From: Oceanospirillaceae bacterium
GTDB taxonomy: Bacteria > Pseudomonadota > Gammaproteobacteria > Pseudomonadales > Litoribrevibacteraceae
Assembly (NCBI GenBank): GCA_015665455.1
Contig: JADFAD010000001.1
Location: 186,001-250,000, forward strand
Length of the DNA: 64,000 nt
Direction of reading: 5' to 3'
The notes beneath the pieces are model-generated. The model was not told the origin of the DNA, did no database searches, and worked only from the letters and a program-made list of their open reading frames with translations. The position numbers were made by a program, and so were the translations under genes. Every line of letters starts with the position of its first letter. Positions within the stretch are counted from its first letter, which is position 1. This document shows positions 7,667-15,816 of this stretch, in pieces.

Positions 7667-8944
7667 ATGAAATTAGAAACGTTAGCCCTTCATGCGGGTT
7701 ATGAAGGCGATCCAACAACCAACGCTGCAACTACACCTATTTATCAGACGACCTCTTATACTTTTGATGATACTCAGCATGGTGCTGACTTATTTGATCT
7801 TAAGGTTCCTGGAAACATTTATACGCGAATCATGAACCCTACATCCAGTGTCCTAGAGCAACGAGTGGCTGCTTTGGAGGGCGGGATAGGTGCCTTGTGT
7901 GTGGCTTCAGGAATGGCTGCAATTACCTATGCGATACAAGCTATTGCGACTGTTGGCAGTAACATCGTGAGTACGAGCCAGTTGTATGGCGGTACTTACA
8001 ACCTGTTTGCTCATTCATTGCCTAATCAGGGGATTGATGTGCGGTTTGCTGCTCATGATGATTATGAAGGGCTGGAGGCTCATATTGATGAGAATACCAA
8101 GCTGCTTTTTTGTGAATCTATTGGTAACCCTGCAGGTAATATCGTTGATTTAGAAAGGTTGGCTGAAATTGCGCATCGTCACGGTCTTCCATTGATGGTT
8201 GATAATACAGTTGCTACGCCCGTGCTGTGTAAACCATTTGAGTTTGGTGCTGACATTGTTGTGCATTCATTAACGAAATACATTGGCGGACACGGTACTA
8301 CTATCGGTGGTGCTATTGTTGATTCTGGCAAATTTGATTGGGTCGCTAATAAAGAGCGTTTCCCTATATTGAATAAACCAGACTCTTCTTATCACGGTGT
8401 TGTTTATACGGAAGCTATGGGAGAGGCCGCATTTATTGGGCGCTGCCGAGTTGTTCCTTTACGAAATACTGGCGCGGCGTTGGCTCCACATAGTGCTTTC
8501 TTGTTGATGCAAGGTCTTGAGACGTTGTCCTTGAGAATGGAGCGTCATTGTGAAAATACTCAAAAAGTAGCTGAGTACCTTGATCAACATGATGCGGTTG
8601 AATGGGTTAACTATGCAGGGTTGGAGCAAAGCCCTTATAGAGATCTTTCAGTTAAAATAACAGGTGGAAAAGCATCTGGTATTTTGAGCTTTGGTATTAA
8701 AGGTGGCATTGAGGCTGGTTCAAAGTTCATTGATGCGCTGCAAATGATTTTACGATTGGTAAATATTGGTGATGCGAAATCATTGGCCTGCCATCCTGCA
8801 TCTACCACTCATCGACAGCTTTCTTCTGATGAGCTAAGAACGGCTGGTGTGAGTGAGGATATGGTGCGTTTATCCATTGGTATTGAACATATCGATGATA
8901 TTATTGCTGATATTGAACAAGCGTTGGATAAAGCGAGTAAGTAG
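7667..8944 (+). CDS. metY: O-acetylhomoserine sulfhydrylase / aminocarboxypropyltransferase
   Basis: A PLP enzyme of the Cys/Met metabolism family that makes homocysteine from O-acetylhomoserine and sulfide. The 425-residue length is characteristic of MetY (cystathionine gamma-synthases are about 40 residues shorter). Visible landmarks are HAGYEGDPTTNAATTPIYQT near the N-terminus, YTRIMNPTSSVLEQRVAALEGG, and the PLP-lysine segment HSLTKYIGGHGT with Lys about residue 204. The C-terminal block SLACHPASTTHRQLS and RLSIGIEHIDDI also fits. The ATG at 7667 has GGGGA six bases upstream; a TTG 12 bases earlier is in frame but less likely. A hairpin terminator follows at 8968. Confidence 0.93.
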   Translation: MKLETLALHAGYEGDPTTNAATTPIYQTTSYTFDDTQHGADLFDLKVPGNIYTRIMNPTSSVLEQRVAALEGGIGALCVASGMAAITYAIQAIATVGSNIVSTSQLYGGTYNLFAHSLPNQGIDVRFAAHDDYEGLEAHIDENTKLLFCESIGNPAGNIVDLERLAEIAHRHGLPLMVDNTVATPVLCKPFEFGADIVVHSLTKYIGGHGTTIGGAIVDSGKFDWVANKERFPILNKPDSSYHGVVYTEAMGEAAFIGRCRVVPLRNTGAALAPHSAFLLMQGLETLSLRMERHCENTQKVAEYLDQHDAVEWVNYAGLEQSPYRDLSVKITGGKASGILSFGIKGGIEAGSKFIDALQMILRLVNIGDAKSLACHPASTTHRQLSSDELRTAGVSEDMVRLSIGIEHIDDIIADIEQALDKASK

Positions 8945-8967
8945 AGGCGTTAAATCAATAGGAAGCA

Positions 8968-8994
8968 CGGGCAATCGAAAGATTGTTCGTTTTT
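8968..8994 (+). terminator. intrinsic terminator of metY
   Basis: CGGGCAATC pairs with GATTGTTCG (two G-U pairs) around a GAAA tetraloop, followed by TTTTT. The stem starts 23 bases past the metY stop codon. Confidence 0.8.
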
Positions 8995-9044
8995 CTATGA
9001 TGTTATATAAGGCGTTGGATTCTAAAGATTAAGAAAGGAAATAA

Positions 9045-9121
9045 TGGTCGGAGTGGAGGGATTCGAACCCCCGACCCACTGGTCCCAAACCAGTTGCGCT
9101 ACCAAGCTGCGCTACACTCCG
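9045..9121 (-). tRNA. tRNA-Pro(TGG), copy 1
   Basis: A 77-base cloverleaf read on the minus strand, with acceptor CGGAGTG/CACTCCG, discriminator A and encoded CCA. The anticodon loop TTTGGGA gives TGG, and the T-arm has GTTCGAATC. It is identical in sequence to the copy at 9209-9285 and is the last gene of the Asn-Pro-Pro cluster. Confidence 0.97.
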
Positions 9122-9208
9122 AACATAAGATCAAGGTAAACCTTGCTCTGATAAGCTTCATGCTTAAGAAATTGTGATCCTTCACAAGGGGTAATTGATG
9201 AGTAAGAA

Positions 9209-9285
9209 TGGTCGGAGTGGAGGGATTCGAACCCCCGACCCACTGGTCCCAAACCAGTTGCGCTACCAAGCTGCGCTACACTCCG
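9209..9285 (-). tRNA. tRNA-Pro(TGG), copy 2
   Basis: Same 77-base sequence as the copy at 9045-9121, with anticodon TGG and encoded CCA. The 87-base spacer between the copies holds two short hairpins (CAAGGT/ACCTTG and TTGTGA/TCACAA) that could assist processing. Its 5' end lies three bases from the tRNA-Asn CCA end, so the two must be cut from one precursor. Confidence 0.97.
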
Positions 9286-9288
9286 AAA

Positions 9289-9364
9289 TGGCTCCTCGAG
9301 CTGGACTCGAACCAGCGACCAATAGATTAACAGTCTACTGCTCTACCAACTGAGCTATCGAGGA
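9289..9364 (-). tRNA. tRNA-Asn(GTT)
   Basis: A 76-base cloverleaf on the minus strand, with acceptor TCCTCGA/TCGAGGA, discriminator G and encoded CCA. The anticodon GTT sits in the loop CTGTTAA. First gene of the cluster, directly downstream of a near-consensus promoter. Confidence 0.97.
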
Positions 9365-9386
9365 ACAACTCATCAAGTTGGCGCGT

Positions 9387-9415
9387 ATATTAATGATGAC
9401 CTCGTTTTCTGTCAA
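9387..9415 (-). promoter_or_regulatory. sigma70 promoter of the tRNA-Asn-Pro-Pro operon
   Basis: On the minus strand a perfect TTGACA (9410-9415) is followed after 17 bases by TAATAT (9387-9392). A GC-rich discriminator (ACGCGCC) follows, as in growth-rate-controlled stable-RNA promoters. The start of tRNA-Asn lies 23 bases beyond the -10 box. Confidence 0.88.
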
Positions 9416-9521
9416 CCGTTTTTAATAGGATTTCTTATAAAAATCGATTTAATTTAAAGGCTTGTATAAAGAATGAACAAGCGAGGGGTTTGGCGGTTTA
9501 AATAGTGATCAGGTTGGGTGT

Positions 9522-10607
9522 TTATTGATCTCTTGATAGTAGCCAATCGCTAATTTCCGGCCAAACTTTGCGTGGCGCATCTCCTCCACAGACGATATCC
9601 ATGTGTCCAAAGTGTCTGTGATCTTCAGAATTCCCAAATTCTCGCCATTGTCTATCAGCGCTGCCAATTTTATCGTAAGCCCCTGCAATGGATTCAGGTG
9701 GTACAACATTGTCATTATCTGCAGATAAGAATAAAACAGGCGTTGTTATTTGACGTATTGATTGTTCGTAATCGTGTTGTCGATCGGTACTTAAGAACCT
9801 TCCTTCAGAAGCCCATTTTAATAATGTAGAAAATACAGCCATGCTTGTTCGATCAAATGCAGTTAATAGTAATGTGTTTAGATGAGCTTGTTCGATGCTT
9901 CCCGGAATCCAGAGCGGAGTAAATCAGCGATTATTTTCATTATTTAATATAGGTGTTGCTCTGTGTGCTAACACTCCGACAATATCGATATTAAGGTGGC
10001 GTGGGAAAAGGCGAGTTAATCGCAGTTTTTCATTAAGCCAGCTGTATCCTTTTGCTAATGGTCGAATAAGTCGCGTACCTTTCCCAAAATTAAACGGACC
10101 ACAAATGGATATAAACCCCTTTATTTGGCGCTGCATTTCTGAAGAAGCCCCATAGCAAATGGCACCACCAAGCGAATGGCCGATGAGAAATATCTTATTA
10201 TGTTGGGTTCTTTGGCATATGAAACTGATTAATGCGGGTACATCATAATCTACATACTCTTCAAAGCTTTTAGGGTAAGGCGCTCCGTTTGCTCTACTTA
10301 AACCATGGCCTCTAAGCTCTGCAATGAACACATCATGGCCTTGGGTAACGAGATAGTCTGCTAATGACCGGCCAGGTAAATCCCAGAAGTGGCGGTTTTG
10401 ACCTAATCCATGAATAAGGAGGACAGGCGTTAGGTCTTGTTTTTTCAGTAAAGGGGATTTTCGAGTAACAATTAAAGTGACTCCGTCGTCAGCAGTGACT
10501 TCAAATAGCTCTTTGTAGCCAATTTGTTTTTCTGTTCCCGAGTTAAGAGAGCTGAATCGCTGGCGCATGACCATACCTCTAACGGTTATATTTGATATAT
10601 CAATCAA
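9522..10607 (-). pseudogene. alpha/beta hydrolase interrupted by an in-frame TGA
   Basis: An alpha/beta hydrolase of 361 codons whose frame is open throughout except for a TGA at 9924-9926 (codon 228). The upstream part carries LLIHGLGQNRHFW (oxyanion region) and the nucleophile elbow GHSLGGA. After the TGA the same frame continues directly with FTPLWIPGS and so on, and includes the expected acid loop (LFLSADNDNVVPP) and the His in HFGHMD. A product ending at the TGA would lack the Asp and His of the triad and should be inactive. TGA is one base from TGG or CGA, so a point mutation or a base error is likely. TGA is clearly a normal stop elsewhere in the window. No selenocysteine-type hairpin was evident after it. 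Confidence 0.8.
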
Positions 10608-10658
10608 CTTATAACGTTCAAGTATAGAGCACCGAATTTGAGATTCGACCTGATCTAA

Positions 10659-11327
10659 TTAAAACTCTGGTTTTGAGTGAACAGTCACTCTTTCACCTGT
10701 AATTGGATGTTGCACGGTCAGTTTTTCTGCATGAAGTAAGAGGCGAGTGGATTTATTAAGAGAATCATCACAACCATAAAGGTTATCACCAAGAATAGGA
10801 TGTCCCAATGCTTTCATATGAACACGGAGTTGATGGCTTCTTCCTGTAATTGGTGTCAATTTGACTCGAGTTCGGTCCGATAAAGTTTCTAGAATGTGCC
10901 ATAAGGTTTGAGATGGTTTTCCGTCTTGATGACATATTTTTTGTCTTGGCCGATTAGGCCAATCGGTGATTAAAGGTAAATCAACTTCACCTGTTTCTTT
11001 TTGTTCTTGAGCTAAAAGGTCGCCTTCGATGACCGCAATGTAGTGTTTTTCTGTTTCTCTGTCTTGAAATTGTCGACTGAGCTCTCGGTGCGATGTTGGC
11101 GTTAGGCCAATAACGAGAATACCGGAGGTTGCCATATCCAAACGATGAACAACTTTTGCAGTTGGCCATCGAGTTTGTAAACGAGTAATCATACAATCCG
11201 CTTTGTCTGGGCCTCGACCGGGGACGGTCAATAAATCTGCCGGTTTGGAGACCATAATCATATGATCATCTTGATAATATATGGCTATATCTAAAAGGGT
11301 ATCGATGATTTGATCATATACAGGCAT
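10659..11327 (-). CDS. rluA: RluA-family pseudouridine synthase
   Basis: A 222-residue enzyme converting uridine to pseudouridine in RNA; RluA acts on 23S rRNA U746 and tRNA U32. The catalytic motif HRLDMATSGI (with Asp) follows AKVVHRLD. The block TPITGRSHQLRVHMKALGHPILGD is the conserved RluA C-terminal signature; the length matches RluA and there is no S4 domain, unlike RluC/RluD. The start is set at the ATG giving MPVYDQII. A TTG 69 bases upstream keeps the frame open but adds a tail not seen in the family. The substrate assignment to RluA proper rather than another short paralogue is inferred from length. Confidence 0.88.
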   Translation of the reverse strand: MPVYDQIIDTLLDIAIYYQDDHMIMVSKPADLLTVPGRGPDKADCMITRLQTRWPTAKVVHRLDMATSGILVIGLTPTSHRELSRQFQDRETEKHYIAVIEGDLLAQEQKETGEVDLPLITDWPNRPRQKICHQDGKPSQTLWHILETLSDRTRVKLTPITGRSHQLRVHMKALGHPILGDNLYGCDDSLNKSTRLLLHAEKLTVQHPITGERVTVHSKPEF

Positions 11328-11425
11328 ATATCTATATCTCTTAAGGCGGTTGAGCAGGGTCGTGATTATCCAAATACTTCCCTTAAGTGCAACCAATTAT
11401 CCACCATATGAGCCGTTTACTTACA

Positions 11426-11443
11426 AAATATTGCACAATATTT
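11426..11443. promoter_or_regulatory. perfect dyad between rluA and the leucine-dehydrogenase-like gene
   Basis: AAATATTG and CAATATTT flank CA, an 18-base perfect inverted repeat in the divergent intergenic region, 74 bases upstream of the dehydrogenase start. It has the size of a dimeric repressor site. Its regulator is unknown. Confidence 0.4.
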
Positions 11444-11516
11444 GAACGATCTGTCTAAACTCAGAGTAACTATCGAGAAGAAATCCATAACTTTTATTTG
11501 ATGATGGAGCAAAGGC

Positions 11517-12524
11517 ATGTTCGACGTGATGAGCGATCACGAACTCCAAGAACTTCATTTATTTCAACGCGATGAACTTAATGCGTTAGTTGCCATACAC
11601 AATACCAGTCTGGGACCTGCTTTGGGTGGGTGTCGGTTTGTGTCATATAAAGACGTTAGGAGTGCCTGTCTTGATGCTGCTCGACTAGCTCGAGGCATGA
11701 CTTACAAAGCTGCGTTAGCTGGCGTGCCTTATGGCGGAGGGAAGTCGGTTATTGTTTTACCTGAAGAGCCTTTTGATAGGACAGCTCTATTTGAAGAGTT
11801 TGGCCGTTGGGTCGAAACGCTAGGGGGACGTTACATAACGGCAATGGACGCAGGGACTACAATTAAGGATATGGACGCTATTCACAGTCGAACGGCGTTT
11901 GTTGCAAGCCATTCTAAGATAGGTGATCCTGCACCTTATACCGCTGAAGGGGTGTTTCAATGCATCAAAGTTTCCCTTCAGGATGAACTTAATATCCCGC
12001 TTAATAAATCAACGGTTGCAATTCAGGGACTAGGAAATGTTGGTTACCGTTTAATGGAGAAGCTAATTAAAGCGGATGCTACAGTCATTGTGTCAGATAT
12101 AGATAACGAAAAAACGAGAAAAGTAATTAATGAGCATGGCGTGTTTGTAGCGCCAGTCAGTGAGATTTTAATGGAGCCCTGTGATGTATTGGCTCCTTGT
12201 GGCTTAGGGGGGGTAATTACAGAAGAAGTTATTCCTCGATTGGATTGTAAATTAATAGCCGGTTGTGCCAATAACCAACTGCTAACGGATTCTGTCGGTC
12301 AAGCTTTGTGGGAAAAAGATATACTTTATGCGCCTGACTTTGTGATTAACTCAGGTGGGCTAATCTATGCGTCAGGTCGGTATAATGATCATTCTTCAGC
12401 TCAGATCAATGATGATCTAGATCGTTTATCCAACATGCTTTTATCTGTTTTTTGCCGAGCGCATAATGAAAATAAGTCTCCAGATCAAGTGTCAGTAGAA
12501 ATGGCTAAAGAGAAGTTAGGGTGA
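11517..12524 (+). CDS. leucine/valine/phenylalanine dehydrogenase family protein
   Basis: An NAD-dependent amino-acid dehydrogenase of 335 residues that reversibly deaminates a branched-chain or aromatic amino acid to its 2-oxoacid. MTYKAALAGVPYGGGKSVI carries the two active-site lysines (Lys64 and Lys76). A Rossmann motif GLGNVG lies near residue 172, and APCGLGGVI plus NSGGLIYAS are typical of leucine dehydrogenases. GGAG lies eight bases before the ATG. It runs convergent with the O-antigen-ligase-like gene, with only two bases between their stop codons. A 2-oxoacid dehydrogenase operon at 37.2-40.5 kb could use its product. Leucine versus other substrates cannot be told by eye. Confidence 0.9.
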   Translation: MFDVMSDHELQELHLFQRDELNALVAIHNTSLGPALGGCRFVSYKDVRSACLDAARLARGMTYKAALAGVPYGGGKSVIVLPEEPFDRTALFEEFGRWVETLGGRYITAMDAGTTIKDMDAIHSRTAFVASHSKIGDPAPYTAEGVFQCIKVSLQDELNIPLNKSTVAIQGLGNVGYRLMEKLIKADATVIVSDIDNEKTRKVINEHGVFVAPVSEILMEPCDVLAPCGLGGVITEEVIPRLDCKLIAGCANNQLLTDSVGQALWEKDILYAPDFVINSGGLIYASGRYNDHSSAQINDDLDRLSNMLLSVFCRAHNENKSPDQVSVEMAKEKLG

Positions 12525-12526
12525 TT

Positions 12527-13924
12527 TTATTTTGCATTTCTGGGCAAATAACGAATAACCCACGCTAAAGTAAGAATGATAACAAACGAGGCTGCATTTG
12601 CAGGCAGTTGTAGGCTGAAATCTACCGTGCTGTGTAAAAGCATTGCAATAATTGACATTAAAGGTGCGAACGCCATTGCTTGCATTTGAAGGGTTCGTCT
12701 TTGAGTCATTGTCCTAATTGATAATATTAATGCAGCAATTAAAATGCTTATTAATGGGATAACCCCGATGACTCCATGTTCCGCTATTAGTTCTAGATAA
12801 TCATTGTGAGCGTGGTCGTAATATAACGTTATATCAGCTTGCCTATACTGAGGAAAGGCCGTGTAAAAGCTCCCAGCACCTGTGCCAAATAAAGGCTGAT
12901 CTTGAATCAAGGTTAAGGTGTCGCGATTTACTTCATCTCGGGTTTCTTCTGTAAATGCGGTGCCTTCCAATCGTTCAGCAACCTTATCAATACCAAACCA
13001 AGCACCTACTATTAGAGTGTCAATGATGATTAGGCTAATAAGTAGTGTAATGCTGCCTTTGGTAAATCGCTTGGTTGCTGTTAACCAGATAACGGCGCTG
13101 GCAATTAAACTGAAGAAGAATGCAGTATTCCCCATGCGGGAATGAGTTAAGACAAGGGCTATAACCATTACAGCTAGGCTTATTCGCACTCTGGCTTTGC
13201 TTCCTAGAAGAGATGTTAGAGCTCTTCGTCCTCGTTCTCGCCAAGTCGAAGATTGAGATTGATAGAGCTCGGAAAGTAGTAGCCCTGTGCCCATTGAGAG
13301 ACAAAGAATTAAATAGTTTGCTAGGTGGTTTCTGTTCCAAAAGGTGCCCGTTGCAACGTTCAGATAAGCTTCTTTCTTAAAAAAGAATCCATACTCCGCA
13401 CCTGATAAGGTCATTAAGCTTCCGTAAATCGCTTGAATGGCTCCTGAAATAACAAACGTTATTGCAAGCAGTTGAATGCGTTTTCTGCTATTGATTAATA
13501 CAAGTGTTAGAAAGGCTATGCAGCCGTAAGCTATGGTTTGTTTTAAATGAAGCCAGCTAATAATTGGATCGATGGATAGTGTAATCCAATTATTTGGTTC
13601 AACCGATTTATCTACGGGTCTTAAAACTTCAATAAAAGAAGACGGCAGAGGGGTTATCTGAAATACGATAACTAATGCGAATGTTGCCAATGCAATGAGA
13701 AGCCATTTACTGTTATTAAAATGTTCAGGAAAGTGAACTCGTTCTTTCATGTAATGCCAAAACCAAAGAGCAGCTAACCCGTAGCTTAATGTTTCCATTA
13801 AATGCCAAGCCCAGGGCCGATTACTTCCAAGAGGCAGCGGAAGCCAGATAATGAATACTAAAAAAGCAAAAAAAAGCTTAGAGTCTTTTGATTTGATATG
13901 TTTTGAGTGGTTGTTAGAGGTCAT
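12527..13924 (-). CDS. O-antigen ligase-like (Wzy_C family) membrane protein
   Basis: A 465-residue polytopic membrane protein with about ten to twelve hydrophobic segments. It has a large loop containing HAHNDYLELIAEHGVIG (about residues 360-377), the signature of the Wzy_C / O-antigen ligase / polymerase superfamily. Members ligate or polymerise lipid-linked glycans, or glycosylate pilin, at the periplasmic face of the inner membrane. The gene is just outside the exopolysaccharide locus and points away from it, so it could serve that locus, lipopolysaccharide, or pilin. A separate Wzy-like protein is inside the locus at 18490. Confidence 0.87.
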   Translation of the reverse strand: MTSNNHSKHIKSKDSKLFFAFLVFIIWLPLPLGSNRPWAWHLMETLSYGLAALWFWHYMKERVHFPEHFNNSKWLLIALATFALVIVFQITPLPSSFIEVLRPVDKSVEPNNWITLSIDPIISWLHLKQTIAYGCIAFLTLVLINSRKRIQLLAITFVISGAIQAIYGSLMTLSGAEYGFFFKKEAYLNVATGTFWNRNHLANYLILCLSMGTGLLLSELYQSQSSTWRERGRRALTSLLGSKARVRISLAVMVIALVLTHSRMGNTAFFFSLIASAVIWLTATKRFTKGSITLLISLIIIDTLIVGAWFGIDKVAERLEGTAFTEETRDEVNRDTLTLIQDQPLFGTGAGSFYTAFPQYRQADITLYYDHAHNDYLELIAEHGVIGVIPLISILIAALILSIRTMTQRRTLQMQAMAFAPLMSIIAMLLHSTVDFSLQLPANAASFVIILTLAWVIRYLPRNAK

Positions 13925-13959
13925 TAGAGCTAGGCATCACAGGTATTTAATTATCGACA

Positions 13960-13987
13960 TAAAAAATCCCGGACAGCCGGGATTTTT
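13960..13987 (-). terminator. intrinsic terminator after the small secreted protein gene
   Basis: AAAAAATCCCGG pairs perfectly with CCGGGATTTTTT around ACAG. On the minus strand it lies 26 bases past the stop of the gene at 14013 and has a T-run tail, separating it from the ligase-like gene. It is symmetrical and could act in both directions. Confidence 0.9.
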
Positions 13988-14012
13988 TATAATGCTTATT
14001 TTGATTTTTAAA

Positions 14013-14432
14013 CTAGCCACCACTGGCAGTAGATGTTCCACCGCCACCGCTTCTTGCTACGATGGTTGGAGCGGAGAATTGTACTTGCGGTGTGTTACCT
14101 GCAGCCGTTGTTGGTAGTCCTTGGATGATAGCCGCAGCTATTAGGTCCCCTGAGATCTCCATTGCTGTGGCAAGTTCTTGAAATAAGCCTGCTAAGTCTT
14201 GGTGGGCGGAAACTGCATTGGCAATTAGCTCTGCGATTTGTTCATCACTTTGACCCGCTTCAATCGCTGTATTAAGCGCTTGGCTGAACGCTTCAATTGC
14301 CGCTTTTTGATCCGCTGATAATTCTTGAGACTCACTTGCTTGATCTGCATTTGTGGCTTCTTCTGCGATTACTTGGACCGCAGGTACAGAGCCCATAGCC
14401 ACTGCAAGAGTGTATTTAACAAATGGATTCAT
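14013..14432 (-). CDS. small secreted Ala-rich protein with Gly-rich tail, unknown function
   Basis: A 139-residue protein with no family I recognise. MNPFVKYTLAVAMGSVPAVQ followed by VIAEE looks like a signal peptide. The mature part starts acidic and Gln-rich, then has amphipathic Ala/Leu-rich helices (AIEAFSQALNTAIEAGQ; DLAGLFQELATAMEI), and ends in a flexible SGGGGTSTASGG tail. The start was chosen because AAGGA lies seven bases before this ATG; an upstream ATG at 14516 would hide the signal peptide. It has its own terminator and sits divergent from, and immediately next to, the exopolysaccharide locus. Secretion is inferred from sequence; a link to the polysaccharide is inferred from position only. 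Confidence 0.65.
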   Translation of the reverse strand: MNPFVKYTLAVAMGSVPAVQVIAEEATNADQASESQELSADQKAAIEAFSQALNTAIEAGQSDEQIAELIANAVSAHQDLAGLFQELATAMEISGDLIAAAIIQGLPTTAAGNTPQVQFSAPTIVARSGGGGTSTASGG

Positions 14433-14775
14433 GAGTAATTCCTTTACTTTGTTAGAGCGAGTACTTCTTCTAACGGTGCATCCTAACTGAATTCTTATGA
14501 TGAAAAAAGCAGACATTGACCATTCTTATTAATAATTTTGTTTGTATGGGATATGTGTCGAAAAGTGACAGTTTTAGGTGTTTAAGTCTAAAAATTGTGT
14601 GTTAATATGGAACACTGTGTTTCGTATTTGATTTGCTAGGTCTTTAGTTAAAGGTACTTTTACGTAAATACAATATGTTTATATTTGATCAAGGAAGATC
14701 ATTGTCTGAAAAACTGAAACCTCGTATCTTCCTGTTCTAAATATTTTACCTTGTCTTTAGTTGGTGGTTTTATAA
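14433..14775. other. divergent intergenic region before the exopolysaccharide locus
   Basis: About 340 AT-rich bases with no gene. It should hold the promoters of the small secreted protein (minus) and of the polysaccharide locus (plus). A perfect 10-bp palindrome TTTACGTAAA is at 14659-14668, and TGATC/GATCA flanks AAGGAA shortly after. I found no ops/JUMPstart element and no clear cyclic-di-GMP riboswitch core. Confidence 0.45.
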
Positions 14776-15774
14776 ATGAAGTATCTTGTCACAGGTGCAG
14801 CAGGTTTTATCGGTTCTTATGTGTGTTCCCGTTTGTGTGATCAAGGGCATGATGTAATAGGCTTGGATAACCTTAATGAATATTATGATGTTGCATTGAA
14901 GCATTCTAGATTGGCAGGTCTTCTTACTTTAGCAAATTTTAAGTTTGTTGAGATGAACTTAGAAGATAGGGAGGGTATTGCAAGTTTATTTATTTCAGAG
15001 CAATTTAATCGAGTTATTCATCTAGGTGCTCAAGCGGGGGTTCGTTATTCGATAGAAAACCCCATGTCGTATGTAGACTCTAACTTAGTTGGGACTATGA
15101 CGATATTGGAAGGCTGTCGTCATAATAACGTAGAACACCTTGTTTATGCTTCTTCCAGTTCTGTGTATGGAATGAACCCCAAGGTTCCTTTTTCTGTCAG
15201 TGATGGTGTGAATCACCCTGTTTCTCTTTATGCTGCTACTAAAAAATCCAATGAGTTAATGGCGCACTCTTATTCTCATCTATATGGAATCCCTACTACT
15301 GGATTACGTTTCTTTACTGTGTATGGGCCTGCCGGCCGGCCAGATATGGCTCCTTGGTTATTTACAGATGCAATTTTAAAGGGTGAACCAATAAAGGTGT
15401 TTAATCATGGAAAGATGCAGCGAGATTTTACGTATATAGATGACATTGTTGAAGGTGTTATTCGTATCCAAGATGTGGTTCCAACGGCTACTCCCGACTG
15501 GAAGGGTGTAGACCCATCTATGAGTCATGCCCCTTATCGTGTTTATAACATAGGTAATAACCAGCCCCTTGAGTTATCTGTGTTTATCGATGCAATTGAA
15601 AAAGCATGTGGTGTTGTAGCTGAAAAGATTTATTTACCTATGCAGGCGGGCGATGTCCCAAGGACATACGCTGATGTTGATAGTTTGACTGAGGCAGTAG
15701 GGTTTAAACCTTCAACTGATATCTATAAAGGGATGGATAACTTTGTAACTTGGTTTCGTGAATACCACGCGTAA
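14776..15774 (+). CDS. NAD-dependent sugar-nucleotide epimerase (UDP-glucuronate 4-epimerase type)
   Basis: A 332-residue extended short-chain dehydrogenase. The NAD motif GAAGFIG is at residues 7-13, the catalytic Ser/Tyr/Lys in YASSSSVYG and Y152-x3-K156. RFFTVYGPAGRPDMAPWLFTDAI and the NHGKMQRDFTYIDD block are typical of UDP-glucuronate 4-epimerases, which make UDP-galacturonate, rather than of GalE. It opens the polysaccharide locus, 42 bases before the first glycosyltransferase. No UDP-glucose 6-dehydrogenase, which would supply UDP-glucuronate, is in the window, so it must come from elsewhere or the substrate differs. Confidence 0.85.
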   Translation: MKYLVTGAAGFIGSYVCSRLCDQGHDVIGLDNLNEYYDVALKHSRLAGLLTLANFKFVEMNLEDREGIASLFISEQFNRVIHLGAQAGVRYSIENPMSYVDSNLVGTMTILEGCRHNNVEHLVYASSSSVYGMNPKVPFSVSDGVNHPVSLYAATKKSNELMAHSYSHLYGIPTTGLRFFTVYGPAGRPDMAPWLFTDAILKGEPIKVFNHGKMQRDFTYIDDIVEGVIRIQDVVPTATPDWKGVDPSMSHAPYRVYNIGNNQPLELSVFIDAIEKACGVVAEKIYLPMQAGDVPRTYADVDSLTEAVGFKPSTDIYKGMDNFVTWFREYHA

Positions 15775-15816
15775 TTAATAGATGTAACTGATATTTGATG
15801 ATGTAATGGAGTATCT

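Noticed and set aside
9289..9364. tRNA-Asn as an attachment site for an integrated element
   Set aside because: No integrase, no duplicated tRNA 3' end and no element genes are nearby.
9924..9926. Selenocysteine codon in the hydrolase
   Set aside because: No evident stem-loop with the right spacing follows the TGA, and Sec is not known in this part of alpha/beta hydrolases.
14433..14775. JUMPstart/ops element or cyclic-di-GMP riboswitch before the polysaccharide locus
   Set aside because: Neither the GGCGGTAG core nor the GEMM core sequence is seen.
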